This document shows, in pieces, positions 17,298-24,641 of a stretch of 64,000 nt of DNA (position 1 is its first letter; every line of letters starts with the position of its first letter). Source of the stretch: an uncultured Alphaproteobacteria bacterium (GTDB lineage Bacteria; Pseudomonadota; Alphaproteobacteria; Rhodobacterales; Rhodobacteraceae). Below the pieces are notes generated by a model, which ran no database searches, was not told the origin of the DNA, and worked only from the letters and a program-made list of their open reading frames with translations. The stretch lies in NCBI GenBank assembly GCA_902586885.1, contig CACIJG010000002.1:1-64000 (forward strand), in the 5' to 3' direction. The position numbers and the translations under genes are program-made.

Positions 17298-17891
17298 ATG
17301 AGAGATCAGGAATTATTAAAGGAACTTTTTTTTGAGTTGACTAAGGTCTTTAACAAAAAAAATGACTTGGAAGCACTTGCTATAGATGCCCTTAACCCTA
17401 AAAATGTTATAAATTATAGACCTAAAAAAGTTTGTAGCTTATCAAAACCTTTTATCGAAGTTATGAAAAAAAAGGATGCTCATAAGGTCTGCAAGAATAT
17501 TCTTAAGGTTGGACTTGAATGGTCTCCTCCAACCACTTCTACGGATAAATTATATATAGAACACAGTCTATCAAAAGCGCATGTAGAATTGGTTGGACCT
17601 GAAGGCATTGTGAAATCAGAAACTTTACGTATTGGTTTATATGGAATGCTTCCTAACTCTGAGTATGGAATTAGAACTCATCCTGCAGAGGAGGTCTACA
17701 TAATGCTAGCTGGAACAGTCTTTTGGAAAGTAGATCCAAGACCATACCTACTAAAAAAACCTTGTGATAGATCAAACCATCCATCAATGGTAGGTCATGC
17801 AAATAAAACAAAGAGGGATGCGTTTATGTCAATTTATGTTTGGCATGGAGATATTTCTACAAGTAATTATCAATATAAAGGAATAAATTAA
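17298..17891 (+). CDS. Cupin protein of the DMSP-lyase-like family
   Basis: A 197-residue protein whose C-terminal half is a cupin barrel resembling the DddQ-type dimethylsulfoniopropionate lyase family: THPAEEVYIMLAGTVFWKVDP (cupin motif 1, ~residues 129-149), then HPSMVGHANKTKRDAFMSIYVWHGD (motif 2, ~159-183), where the family has HP-x-x-PHA-x-x-T and LxxYxWxGD. One metal-binding position looks changed: the usual HxHPAEE reads RTHPAEE, replacing the first His with Arg. The second-motif His is kept. DMSP cleavage is therefore a guess; another cupin reaction is possible. It lies between repeat copies C and D. Confidence 0.65.
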   Translation: MRDQELLKELFFELTKVFNKKNDLEALAIDALNPKNVINYRPKKVCSLSKPFIEVMKKKDAHKVCKNILKVGLEWSPPTTSTDKLYIEHSLSKAHVELVGPEGIVKSETLRIGLYGMLPNSEYGIRTHPAEEVYIMLAGTVFWKVDPRPYLLKKPCDRSNHPSMVGHANKTKRDAFMSIYVWHGDISTSNYQYKGIN

Positions 17892-17910
17892 CCACTTTTG
17901 GTCTACCAAT

Positions 17911-17986
17911 TGGTCTACCCCTAGGCAGGACCACTGGGGGTACTCTCGTAGTATGTTCTTGAAATGTGCAGCAGATGGGGTATATT
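17911..17986 (+). repeat. Accessory-region direct repeat, copy D (full length)
   Basis: TGGTCTACCCCTAGGCAGGACCACTG ... TTGAAATGTGCAGCAGATGGGGTATATT. The element GGTCTACC is present twice in tandem here (the first copy just upstream at ~17899). TACCCC and GGGGTA can pair around GGCAGGACCACT. Confidence 0.8.
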
Positions 17987-17998
17987 ACTTGCTTTTAA

Positions 17999-18319
17999 TT
18001 ACATTGCTTCAATTGCGTTGCTTATCTCTCTCCAAACTTTTCCATCTTTATAAAGTTGAATTTGAGTAACTCTATGCTTTTTCCCATTTTTTTGAATTAC
18101 AAAATGCTTAAAAGCCATCATATCTTCATCTTCGTATAATAACTCAGGTTCGTTTATGGCAACCTTGGCTGTAAACTGACTCCTTAACTTTTCAACATGC
18201 TCATGGCGATCCGATAGAGCTGTTTCTTTGATGTACATAAAGTCTTCATGGAGCCACTCCTCCATTTCTTGCCAATTTCGTTCCTCTACAAGCCTTAAAA
18301 CTTTTTTGTACTTTTCCAA
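17999..18319 (-). CDS. NTF2/SnoaL-like small protein, paralogue 2 of 3
   Basis: A 106-residue protein homologous to the genes at 12102 and 19614 over its whole length: RNWQEMEEWLHEDFMYIKET aligns with the N-terminal helix of both, and VTQIQLYKDGKVWREI with the closing strand. It is on the opposite strand to its two relatives. It begins 13 bases after repeat copy D, its 3' end facing the repeat. Function unknown; a small ligand-binding or dimeric scaffold protein is typical of this fold. Confidence 0.65.
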   Translation of the reverse strand: MEKYKKVLRLVEERNWQEMEEWLHEDFMYIKETALSDRHEHVEKLRSQFTAKVAINEPELLYEDEDMMAFKHFVIQKNGKKHRVTQIQLYKDGKVWREISNAIEAM

Positions 18320-18374
18320 TCAGGTCTCCAAAATTATTTCTATTTCAAACTAATTTTACAATTACATTTTTAAC

Positions 18375-18719
18375 TTAATTGGGGTTGTAGAAGGTTCCCG
18401 TCTTTTTTAAGTGATCAATAAAATTCATGTTTACAGCGATGGAGCCTCCAATAGGTCCTTCTAAAGTCTCAACTTTTAAACCCTGGTTTTTAAATGACTC
18501 AATCATTGGCTCTGCCACATTCTTGTAATCTTTTTTACAAGTCGCATAGTCAGGAAATAATAGCAGTGTTCCTATTGTGTTGTCAGATATATCAAACATC
18601 AGTTTTAGCAATAAACCATTTTTTATTCCATCTGCATCTGAAGTAGTGTTTGTATATTTTATTACCATTTCTTTTGATAGCTTGTCCTTAAACACAATTT
18701 TATGATATCTAGCATACAT
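18375..18719 (-). CDS. Small soluble protein, possible dimeric alpha/beta barrel
   Basis: A 114-residue protein with alternating predicted strands and helices (MYARYHKIVFKD; NTIGTLLLFPDYATCKKDYKNV; GLKVETLEGPIGGSIAVNMN), a pattern seen in antibiotic-monooxygenase-like ferredoxin folds. I cannot name a family with confidence. It lies 55 bases upstream of paralogue 2 on the same strand and may be co-transcribed with it. Confidence 0.5.
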   Translation of the reverse strand: MYARYHKIVFKDKLSKEMVIKYTNTTSDADGIKNGLLLKLMFDISDNTIGTLLLFPDYATCKKDYKNVAEPMIESFKNQGLKVETLEGPIGGSIAVNMNFIDHLKKTGTFYNPN

Positions 18720-18783
18720 TTGAATTGCTCCTTATAAGGGTTAATTCTTAAGTTCAGGAATTATACTCTTAATAGATTTTTGA

Positions 18784-18868
18784 TGCACCATTTTTGTCTA
18801 CCCCTACGCCAGACCACTTGGGGTACTCACGTATTCTATTCATGGAGTGTGAAGCAGATGGGGTGTTT
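18784..18868 (+). repeat. Accessory-region direct repeat, copy E (full length)
   Basis: TGCACCATTTTTGTCTACCC ... GTATTCTATTCATGGAGTGTGAAGCAGATGGGGTGTTTA. TACCCC pairs with GGGGTA around the conserved AGACCACT. It closely matches copies B, F and G. Confidence 0.8.
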
Positions 18869-18872
18869 AAAC

Positions 18873-19112
18873 TTACTTGTCACAGACAGTTTGATAGACA
18901 GTAGAATAGTCCGCTGCGACTGAAGCGTATAGCGCCCCCTTTTCCTCACTCTTCTTTTTCCACTGTTTATCGGCAAGAGCCGTGAAAAACCCAATTGCTT
19001 TAAATAAATCGGAACATTGCTTAGTTGACCATTTTTTATCGGATTGTGCCGAAGCAAAAGAAGCTACAACAGAAAATAAAGCAGTAAATATAAACAATCT
19101 CAGAAATGTCAT
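18873..19112 (-). CDS. Small exported protein, unknown
   Basis: A 79-residue protein with a classical signal peptide (MTFLRLFIFTALFSVVASFASAQ, cleavage after ASA) leaving a ~57-residue helical mature domain with two Cys (KQCSDLF and the C-terminal TVCDK), probably disulfide-bonded in the periplasm. AGGAGA before the ATG (tctccttt on the plus strand) is a strong ribosome binding site. Its stop lies 4 bases from repeat copy E. Confidence 0.65.
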   Translation of the reverse strand: MTFLRLFIFTALFSVVASFASAQSDKKWSTKQCSDLFKAIGFFTALADKQWKKKSEEKGALYASVAADYSTVYQTVCDK

Positions 19113-19249
19113 AGTCTCTCCTTTGATATATGTATCTGTATGTTAAATTAAGTATCCATTTCTAATTTTGTCAAATTAAAGATCTAGGGTCAAAATTGCA
19201 ATGTAAGAAGTGTTTATAGGAAAAATATAACAACATTGATGGTGCCTAA

Positions 19250-19283
19250 TTGTTTCTCATTTTGTTTCACACCTAATTGCATA
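19250..19283 (+). repeat. Second short repeat family, copy 2
   Basis: TTGTTTCTCATTTTGTTTCACACCTAATTGCATA is nearly identical to 15265-15298, in the same orientation, 4 kb apart. Confidence 0.7.
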
Positions 19284-19336
19284 ACCATAATAAAATGTAT
19301 ATAAATCAGTGCTTTAGGTCAAATGAGATCCAGATT

Positions 19337-19354
19337 ATGGTGCGGCTGAGAAGA
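19337..19354 (-). mobile_element. Duplicated 3' end of tRNA-Leu(GAG): candidate distal attachment site
   Basis: ATGGTGCGGCTGAGAAGA is identical over 18 bases to 21512-21529, the 3' end of the tRNA-Leu gene including its CCA. Orientation is the same as in the tRNA. After these 18 bases the sequences diverge. Elements that use tRNA 3' ends leave exactly this arrangement at their far end. No integrase gene is present in the window. Confidence 0.65.
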
Positions 19355-19437
19355 GTTAATTGCTCTGTACCTGCACCAATGACTACATCAAAGTAAGCAA
19401 TATCAATATGTTAGGTAAAGTGTAGTTCATGTCAAGA

Positions 19438-19534
19438 CGCACATATTTGTCTACCGTTTTCTCTACCCCTCTGCAGGACCACATGGGGTGTCCACGTACT
19501 CTATTCTTGGAGTGTGCAGCAGATGGAGTGTTTT
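19438..19534 (+). repeat. Accessory-region direct repeat, copy F (full length, longest)
   Basis: CGCACATATTTGTCTACCG ... CTGCAGGACCACATGGGG ... CTATTCTTGGAGTGTGCAGCAGATGGAGTGTTTT. CTACC occurs twice, as in copy D. ACCCC pairs with GGGGT. It starts about 85 bases after the tRNA fragment. Confidence 0.85.
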
Positions 19535-19613
19535 ATTCCAAAACCAAGGTATTGCTTTAAGTCAATCTGTGGGTAATACTTTTCTATCAACAATACGTGC
19601 TATAGGATATTTA

Positions 19614-19964
19614 ATGAGCAAGTTTCAAGAGGTTCAAGATTTCATGAATTACAGAAATTATCAAAAACTTGAAGAAAATTTACATAGTGATTTCTTGAGG
19701 ATTAGAGAAGAAGGACTTATAACCAGAGATGAATTTCTGAGTTACGTAAGAGACGAAATGGAAGGAGAAAAGGCTATAATAGTGTTAGAGTTAAAATGCC
19801 TTTTTGAAAATGAAGACTCACTGGTTTGGCAGGCACTAATTGATGTTCCAGAATCAGGAAATAGAGTGTTATCTACCGTATACGATGCATATAAGGACGG
19901 GAAATTATGGAGATCTATGCTAAATAAAAAAGAAGTATCAATAAATGTGGAAACCCTCTCATGA
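19614..19964 (+). CDS. NTF2/SnoaL-like small protein, paralogue 3 of 3
   Basis: A 116-residue protein homologous to 12102-12437 and 17999-18319: RNYQKLEENLHSDFLRIREE matches their N-terminal helix and YDAYKDGKLWRSML their last strand. The ORF track extends to 19488, but those 42 codons are repeat copy F and its flank. AGGA at 19604-19608 precedes the ATG at 19614, which also aligns with the N-termini of the two paralogues. It lies inside the segment bounded by the two tRNA-Leu 3' ends. Confidence 0.65.
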   Translation: MSKFQEVQDFMNYRNYQKLEENLHSDFLRIREEGLITRDEFLSYVRDEMEGEKAIIVLELKCLFENEDSLVWQALIDVPESGNRVLSTVYDAYKDGKLWRSMLNKKEVSINVETLS

Positions 19965-20015
19965 CCTATTTTGTTAAAATAATAAAAAACACGCTGTTTA
20001 TAAAGAAACGAAAAA

Positions 20016-20315
20016 TCAGGTATAAACGCTCAAATCTACAGTTGGTCCCGAGAATGCGTGAAAAAACTCACCGTCATCATATGGCTTCACATAAGGTTTT
20101 AATACATCAATTAACCTGATATCTCTGTTTAAAACCTCCACAAAATGATCAACGCTTTTCCAAACGATTACTGAAGCATATTCTCCTTCCTCAAGAGCCA
20201 CCAGCCTCTTTTCCAAAGTACCATCTAAGGTTTTATAAATTCTATATGTCTCTCTGAAGACATCTTCTTCACAACCTTCTGTTGGCTTAAAACGTATGCA
20301 ATTTACCATCGTCAT
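20016..20315 (-). CDS. Small soluble protein, ABM-like dimeric alpha/beta barrel
   Basis: A 99-residue protein beginning with a strand (MVNCIRFKPTEG), a helix (CEEDVFRETYRIYKTL), then KRLVALEEGEYASVIVWKSVDHFVEVLN. This order fits antibiotic-biosynthesis-monooxygenase-like ferredoxin folds, where EG-x-Y-x-x-V-V-x-W is common. Catalytic function unproven. It lies between repeat copies F and G, convergent with paralogue 3. Confidence 0.55.
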   Translation of the reverse strand: MTMVNCIRFKPTEGCEEDVFRETYRIYKTLDGTLEKRLVALEEGEYASVIVWKSVDHFVEVLNRDIRLIDVLKPYVKPYDDGEFFHAFSGPTVDLSVYT

Positions 20316-20372
20316 TTTCTTAATCCTGTGAGATTATAACACAAAATATTAAGTTGTTTCTTATTTTTCAAT

Positions 20373-20458
20373 ATGCACATATTTGTCTACCTCTATGCAG
20401 GACCACTATGGGTGTACACGTAGTCTATTCTTGGAGTGTGCAGCAGATGGGGTGTTTC
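20373..20458 (+). repeat. Accessory-region direct repeat, copy G (full length)
   Basis: ATGCACATATTTGTCTACCT ... GTAGTCTATTCTTGGAGTGTGCAGCAGATGGGGTGTTTC. It is closest to copy F. Its last bases touch the stop region of the membrane-protein gene at 20457. Confidence 0.85.
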
Positions 20459-21146
20459 AAGTGTCAGTTAATGAGCGAAATAATCGATACGTGTCATCCC
20501 AATGCTCCCCCCTACCCCAAAATCTGAACCAGCTCGATGAATAAATTACCCACCTTTTTTCATACCAAGAACCACTTGGTGCAGTTATTGGCTTTGGTGT
20601 TTTTTTTGGAATTTCCAAATATATATAATATACCATATAAGAATTATTTCCGCCATCGGTTGACTGATATCTTCTTTCATAATCAAACCTTAAGTCATTA
20701 TAAGGAATCATAAGCTTCTGGTTAGGCTTATTGAGGGAATAGTCCGTCTTAATGAGAACTTTTGCTTCATTATCAAACTTCAATGAGGTCCAATAAGGCG
20801 TAAAAATTCCTATATAAGCACAAAATAGTACGGTTAGAGGTAAAACAACTACATAATTAAAGCCTGAAAAAGGTTCTTTATTTATTTTCTTTAATAAAGC
20901 ACCGAATAGGGCAGCAAAGAATAAAAAGTATATAGGTCCCCCAACGAGAGCAAATAAAGCACCAGTTTTAACTTTAGAAAATACTGTATTTCCAAGATCA
21001 TCTTGATGAACGATGCCTTCTTTTTGATACAAGGCAATTAGTACGATTAATAATAATAACACAAACCAAGGTAACCATAAAAACCAGAATATCTTTCCCA
21101 AGGGTTCTTTATCGGCTTTTGTCTCATTTAGTTTTGGGCTATTCAT
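20457..21146 (-). CDS. Three-span membrane protein with C-terminal domain, unknown
   Basis: A 229-residue protein with three hydrophobic segments (about residues 19-41, 66-86 and 98-117) and a ~110-residue soluble C-terminus rich in aromatic residues (YYIYLEIPKKTPKP; WVIYSSSWFRFWGRGEHWDD). The layout recalls DUF3592-type or PH-like membrane proteins, but no family is certain. The stop codon abuts repeat copy G, which suggests that the gene and the repeat moved as one unit. Confidence 0.6.
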   Translation of the reverse strand: MNSPKLNETKADKEPLGKIFWFLWLPWFVLLLLIVLIALYQKEGIVHQDDLGNTVFSKVKTGALFALVGGPIYFLFFAALFGALLKKINKEPFSGFNYVVVLPLTVLFCAYIGIFTPYWTSLKFDNEAKVLIKTDYSLNKPNQKLMIPYNDLRFDYERRYQSTDGGNNSYMVYYIYLEIPKKTPKPITAPSGSWYEKRWVIYSSSWFRFWGRGEHWDDTYRLFRSLTDT

Positions 21147-21180
21147 TCTACTACCATAACATTGATAAACTAAAACTCAA

Positions 21181-21212
21181 ATCTTGGAGTGTGCAGCAGA
21201 TTGGGTGTTTTG
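21181..21212 (+). repeat. Accessory-region direct repeat, copy H (3' core only)
   Basis: ATCTTGGAGTGTGCAGCAGATTGGGTGTTTTG matches the 3' core almost perfectly. It is the last copy before tRNA-Leu. Confidence 0.8.
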
Positions 21213-21316
21213 GAGGTGGTGTTTTAAGTTGTTACCACTATTAGTGAAACCTTGAGGTGAAACATAGCTTGAGAGCCATTTTAAGAGTCATACAGAGTCA
21301 GTGGGTCTTATTTGTA

Positions 21317-21475
21317 TTAAAGTTCTCTTTCTAGTTTTTTCCTACGTGAAACTTCTAATCTCCAGAGTATGAAAAATATTAAAATTAGAATAGGCTGCAA
21401 GAGAATAAATATAAGAATGTTGATTAAGTTGTATCCCAAGCCAGTCCAGTCACCCCAAACTTTGAGAATGTCCAC
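21317..21475 (-). CDS. 52-residue single-span membrane peptide with GTG start
   Basis: An open frame too short for the ORF track. It reads (M)DILKVWGDWTGLGYNLINI, then a ~25-residue hydrophobic span (ILIFILLQPILILIFFILW), then a positively charged tail (RLEVSRRKKLEREL). The order hydrophobic helix then basic tail is that of a genuine small membrane protein. The only start is GTG at 21475, since a stop lies four codons upstream. It sits between repeat copy H and tRNA-Leu. Function unknown. Confidence 0.45.
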   Translation of the reverse strand: MDILKVWGDWTGLGYNLINILIFILLQPILILIFFILWRLEVSRRKKLEREL

Positions 21476-21512
21476 ACAAAATGCTTACAAATCAATAGGT
21501 TAGCTTTTTAGA

Positions 21513-21599
21513 TGGTGCGGCTGAGAAGACTTGAACTTCCACGGGTTTTACCCCACAGCGACCTCAACGCTGCGCGTCTACCGATTCCGCCACAGCCGC
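21513..21599 (-). tRNA. tRNA-Leu (anticodon GAG)
   Basis: On the minus strand GCGGCTG pairs with CAGCCGC to close the acceptor stem, followed by an encoded ACCA. The D-arm has GGAATCGGTAGACGC, the anticodon stem CAGCG/CGCTG holds loop TTGAGGT (anticodon GAG), a long variable arm identifies a class II tRNA, and the T-arm is GGAAG-TTCAAGT-CTTCT. Its 3' end faces the accessory region and is duplicated at 19337. Confidence 0.92.
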
Positions 21600-21682
21600 A
21601 CTTTAAAGAGAGTTGCTAATATCTATATAATTATGATAAAAATATTCTTAACGCAACAGATTATATATGTCGAATTACGTTA

Positions 21683-22324
21683 ATGGTAGAATGGAAATTT
21701 TCAGAAAATTTGGTGGATTATGTAGTTGCCGAAGAATTTATGATCGAGCGTGTAAACCATATCATATCGAATGAAAAATCCGAGCTCATATGGATGTTAG
21801 AACATAATGATATTTACACCCTCGGGACCTCCTCAAATAAACTTGATATTTTAATGCCAAGTAAAATCCCTACTCATGTGACAAAAAGAGGCGGTCAAAT
21901 AACCTACCACGGACCTGGGCAGAGGATTATTTATTTGTTAATTGATTTAAGAGATAAAGAAAGAGATGTAAGAAGATTTGTATGGTTAGTTGAAGAATGG
22001 ATAATCGCAGTTTTGAAAGAAATTGGGATAAAAGGTTTTAGGATAAAGGGATTAATTGGAGTCTGGGTGGAAGATAAAACAAAAAAAAATAAAGATGGCT
22101 CTTTCCATCATAAGATAGCGTCAATAGGTTTAAGGATAAGAAAATGGGTTACCTATCATGGTCTATCTTTAAATTTAAATCCTAATTTAAAACATTTCGA
22201 GAATATTGTACCGTGCGGTGTTCGTGACAAGGGAGTAACCTCCGTTCACAAAATTATTGGAAAAATCTATTCAAAAGAAATAGATGAACTATTTCAAAAG
22301 AAATACGTAGAAATTTTTAAATGA
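21683..22324 (+). CDS. lipB: Octanoyl-[acyl-carrier-protein]:protein N-octanoyltransferase (LipB)
   Basis: A 213-residue enzyme that moves octanoate from acyl carrier protein to lipoyl domains, the first step of lipoate assembly. It shows the family signature RGGQITYHGPGQ (~residues 70-81), the catalytic Lys in HKIASIGLRI (~150) and the catalytic Cys in IVPCGVRDKGVTS (~175). The length is normal for LipB. It is the first housekeeping gene after tRNA-Leu. A 25-codon frame overlaps its stop (ATGA). Confidence 0.92.
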   Translation: MVEWKFSENLVDYVVAEEFMIERVNHIISNEKSELIWMLEHNDIYTLGTSSNKLDILMPSKIPTHVTKRGGQITYHGPGQRIIYLLIDLRDKERDVRRFVWLVEEWIIAVLKEIGIKGFRIKGLIGVWVEDKTKKNKDGSFHHKIASIGLRIRKWVTYHGLSLNLNPNLKHFENIVPCGVRDKGVTSVHKIIGKIYSKEIDELFQKKYVEIFK

Positions 22325-22451
22325 TTTCGATAAAAAACATGCGTCGAAGAGTAGCTAAATTAAGGCTAGAAAAAGAAAAGATACTGGATTATATATAGAG
22401 AATTAGAATTTTTTATTCCATTTATTAAATAGTTTCATAGGGGGCCTCACA

Positions 22452-24098
22452 ATGGTAGATGTAACAAAAGATATAGAGCATGCTCATGAACGTAGGAGCT
22501 TTTTTACCCGTTGGTTCATGTCAACTAATCACAAAGATATTGGGATCCTGTATATAGTTACAGCTGCTCTCTTAGGTTTTATCTCAGTGGCTTTCACTGT
22601 TTACATGCGTTTGGAACTAATGGAACCTGGAGTTCAATATATGACAACAGAGGACGGGCTTCCCAACGGTCACATGTGGAATGTTTTAATCACAGGGCAC
22701 GGCATTCTAATGATGTTTTTTATCGTTATACCTGCTTTGTTTGGTGGCTTTGGTAATTATTTTATGCCTCTAATGATTGGAGCGCCAGACATGGCTTTCC
22801 CAAGAATGAATAATCTGTCGTACTGGCTGTATGTTGCCGGAGCCTCTTTAGCCGTATGCAGTTTGCTAGCACCTGGTGGAAACGGCCAATTAGGATCAGG
22901 TGTTGGTTGGGTTTTGTATGCTCCGTTATCGACAACTGAGCAAGGAATGTCTATGGACTTAGCAATATTTGCAATTCACTTGTCAGGCGCGTCGTCTATT
23001 TTAAGTGCCATAAATATGATTACAACGTTTTTGAACATGCGTGCTCCAGGAATGACTTTACACAAGACGCCTTTATTCCCTTGGTCGATATTAGTAACAG
23101 CTTTTCTTATTTTACTATCTCTACCAGTTTTGGCGGGAGCTATTACAATGCTTCTCACAGATAGAAACTTTGGAACAACATTCTTTGATCCAGCCGGAGG
23201 CGGTGATCCAGTACTTTATCAACATCTTCTTTGGTTTTTTGGACACCCTGAGGTGTATATGATAGTTATTCCAGGTTTTGGGATTGTCAGCCATGTTATT
23301 GCTACGTTTTCCAAAAAGCCTGTTTTTGGATATCTCCCAATGGTTTACGCTATGATAGCTATAGGAGCGTTAGGCTTCGTGGTATGGGCTCATCACATGT
23401 ATACGGTAGGAATGTCTGTGACACAACAGGCGTATTTTATGCTTGCGACTATGGTTATCGCTGTTCCAACAGGTATAAAGATATTTTCGTGGATCGCAAC
23501 CATGTGGGGAGGCTCTATAGAGTTCAAGACCCCAATGTTGTGGGCTATGGGTTTTCTATTTTTATTTACGTTTGGAGGGGTAACAGGAATAGTACTTAGT
23601 CAAGCTGGACTCGATAGGCAGTATCATGACACTTACTATGTGGTTGCACATTTTCACTATGTTATGTCTCTTGGAGCAGTGTTTTGTATTTTCGCAGGCA
23701 TATATTATTGGATAGGAAAGATGAGTGGGAGACAGTATCCTGAGTGGGCAGGTAAATTGCATTTTTGGACAATGTTTATAGGGTCAAACATTACTTTTTT
23801 CCCTCAGCATTTTTTAGGAAGGCAGGGAATGCCAAGGAGATACATCGATTACCCCGAGCAGTTTGCTCTTTGGAATTATATCTCCTCAATAGGAGCTTTC
23901 ATATCTTTTGGATCTTTTGTTTTTTTCTTTGGCATTATCTTTTATACCTTAATCTGGGGTAAAAAAATAAAAGAGAAGGCTTACTGGGGCGAACATGCAG
24001 ATACCTTAGAATGGACTTTACCAAACCCTCCACCCGAGCACACATTTGAGATACTTCCTACAAGAGATATGTGGGAATCTAAATCTCAAGAACATTAG
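22452..24098 (+). CDS. ctaD: Cytochrome c oxidase subunit I (aa3-type)
   Basis: A 548-residue, twelve-helix catalytic subunit of the terminal oxidase that reduces oxygen and pumps protons. The ligands can be read directly: low-spin haem His in [12 protein letters not shown], CuB His and the crosslinked Tyr in WFFGHPEVY, the two further CuB His in WAHHMYTVG, and the two haem His in [17 protein letters not shown] lies 8 bases before the ATG. Subunits II and III are not nearby, so ctaD stands apart from the main cta cluster, as known in some alphaproteobacteria. Confidence 0.95.
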   Translation: MVDVTKDIEHAHERRSFFTRWFMSTNHKDIGILYIVTAALLGFISVAFTVYMRLELMEPGVQYMTTEDGLPNGHMWNVLITGHGILMMFFIVIPALFGGFGNYFMPLMIGAPDMAFPRMNNLSYWLYVAGASLAVCSLLAPGGNGQLGSGVGWVLYAPLSTTEQGMSMDLAIFAIHLSGASSILSAINMITTFLNMRAPGMTLHKTPLFPWSILVTAFLILLSLPVLAGAITMLLTDRNFGTTFFDPAGGGDPVLYQHLLWFFGHPEVYMIVIPGFGIVSHVIATFSKKPVFGYLPMVYAMIAIGALGFVVWAHHMYTVGMSVTQQAYFMLATMVIAVPTGIKIFSWIATMWGGSIEFKTPMLWAMGFLFLFTFGGVTGIVLSQAGLDRQYHDTYYVVAHFHYVMSLGAVFCIFAGIYYWIGKMSGRQYPEWAGKLHFWTMFIGSNITFFPQHFLGRQGMPRRYIDYPEQFALWNYISSIGAFISFGSFVFFFGIIFYTLIWGKKIKEKAYWGEHADTLEWTLPNPPPEHTFEILPTRDMWESKSQEH

Positions 24099-24125
24099 AT
24101 TAAACTTAATACAAGATGAAAAAAA

Positions 24126-24620
24126 TTGATAAGTGGTCAGGGAAACAAAAGTAACTCAACTATTCTTTGGATGAAGATGATGCCAAATAGGTCATTGAGT
24201 AGTGAAGGAACGCTTATTGTGTTTATTATTTTGTCGATCGGACTTGTTGTCCCAATAATTCCGTTTTTGGGCACCAAAATAGGCATTACATTAACGTTAT
24301 TTTCGGGGCTAACTTTCTATTTATTTTTGTTTTTTTTAGGAAGGAACTTCCAGTCTGGTCAACTTTATGAGGAAATTAAGATTTCAGCTAAAAAAATTGA
24401 AGTAATTCATAAAGATAAAAATAAGAAAAAACTCACGTGGGAAGGAAATCCATATTGGACAAAAGTCATAATGGAAAACAATTCAGATAAAGTTGAAAAT
24501 TACCTTACCTTAACAGAAAGAGGCCGCCACATTGAGTTAGGCTCTTTTCTCAGCCCAGATGAACGTGTAGACCTAAAAAATGATATTCAGAATGCATTGG
24601 CAAAGGCAAAGTTATCATAA
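24126..24620 (+). CDS. DUF2244 membrane protein
   Basis: A 164-residue protein with two adjacent membrane helices (about residues 30-48 and 52-72) and a soluble C-terminal domain ending in LTERGRHIELGSFLSPDERVDL, the hallmark of the DUF2244 family. The family often lies next to cytochrome oxidase genes in alphaproteobacteria, as here 28 bases after ctaD, though its role is unknown. The track start is TTG 24126; the ATG at 24171 (MKMMPN) is an alternative. Confidence 0.85.
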   Translation: MISGQGNKSNSTILWMKMMPNRSLSSEGTLIVFIILSIGLVVPIIPFLGTKIGITLTLFSGLTFYLFLFFLGRNFQSGQLYEEIKISAKKIEVIHKDKNKKKLTWEGNPYWTKVIMENNSDKVENYLTLTERGRHIELGSFLSPDERVDLKNDIQNALAKAKLS

Positions 24621-24641
24621 CAGGCCAGGTAGCCTAAACTG

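Larger units (their letters stand above)
19113..19613. other. 500-base gap holding repeats and a tRNA-Leu fragment
   Basis: There is no convincing gene here. It contains copy 2 of the second short repeat (19250-19283), a duplicated 3' end of tRNA-Leu(GAG) (19337-19354) and copy F of the main direct repeat (19438-19534). The ORF-track frame from 19488 merely reads through copy F into the true start of the next gene. Confidence 0.65.

Noticed and set aside
19488-19613. 42-codon N-terminal extension of the third paralogue (ORF-track start)
   Set aside because: This stretch is repeat copy F and its flank. The ATG at 19614 has an AGGA site and aligns with the N-termini of the two paralogues.
12483-21212. 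Reading the repeat array as a classical integron
   Set aside because: No intI-like gene is present, attC-type RYYYAAC/GTTRRRY cores are not visible, and the genes are in both orientations. Kept only as a loose analogy.
12483-21212. Reading the eight repeats as a CRISPR array
   Set aside because: The copies are 500-3000 bases apart, variable in length, and separated by genes rather than uniform spacers.
22321-22398. 25-codon frame overlapping the lipB stop (MISIKNMRRRVAKLRLEKEK)
   Set aside because: Too short and low-complexity to call; the ATGA overlap is suggestive, but it may be chance in AT-rich DNA.
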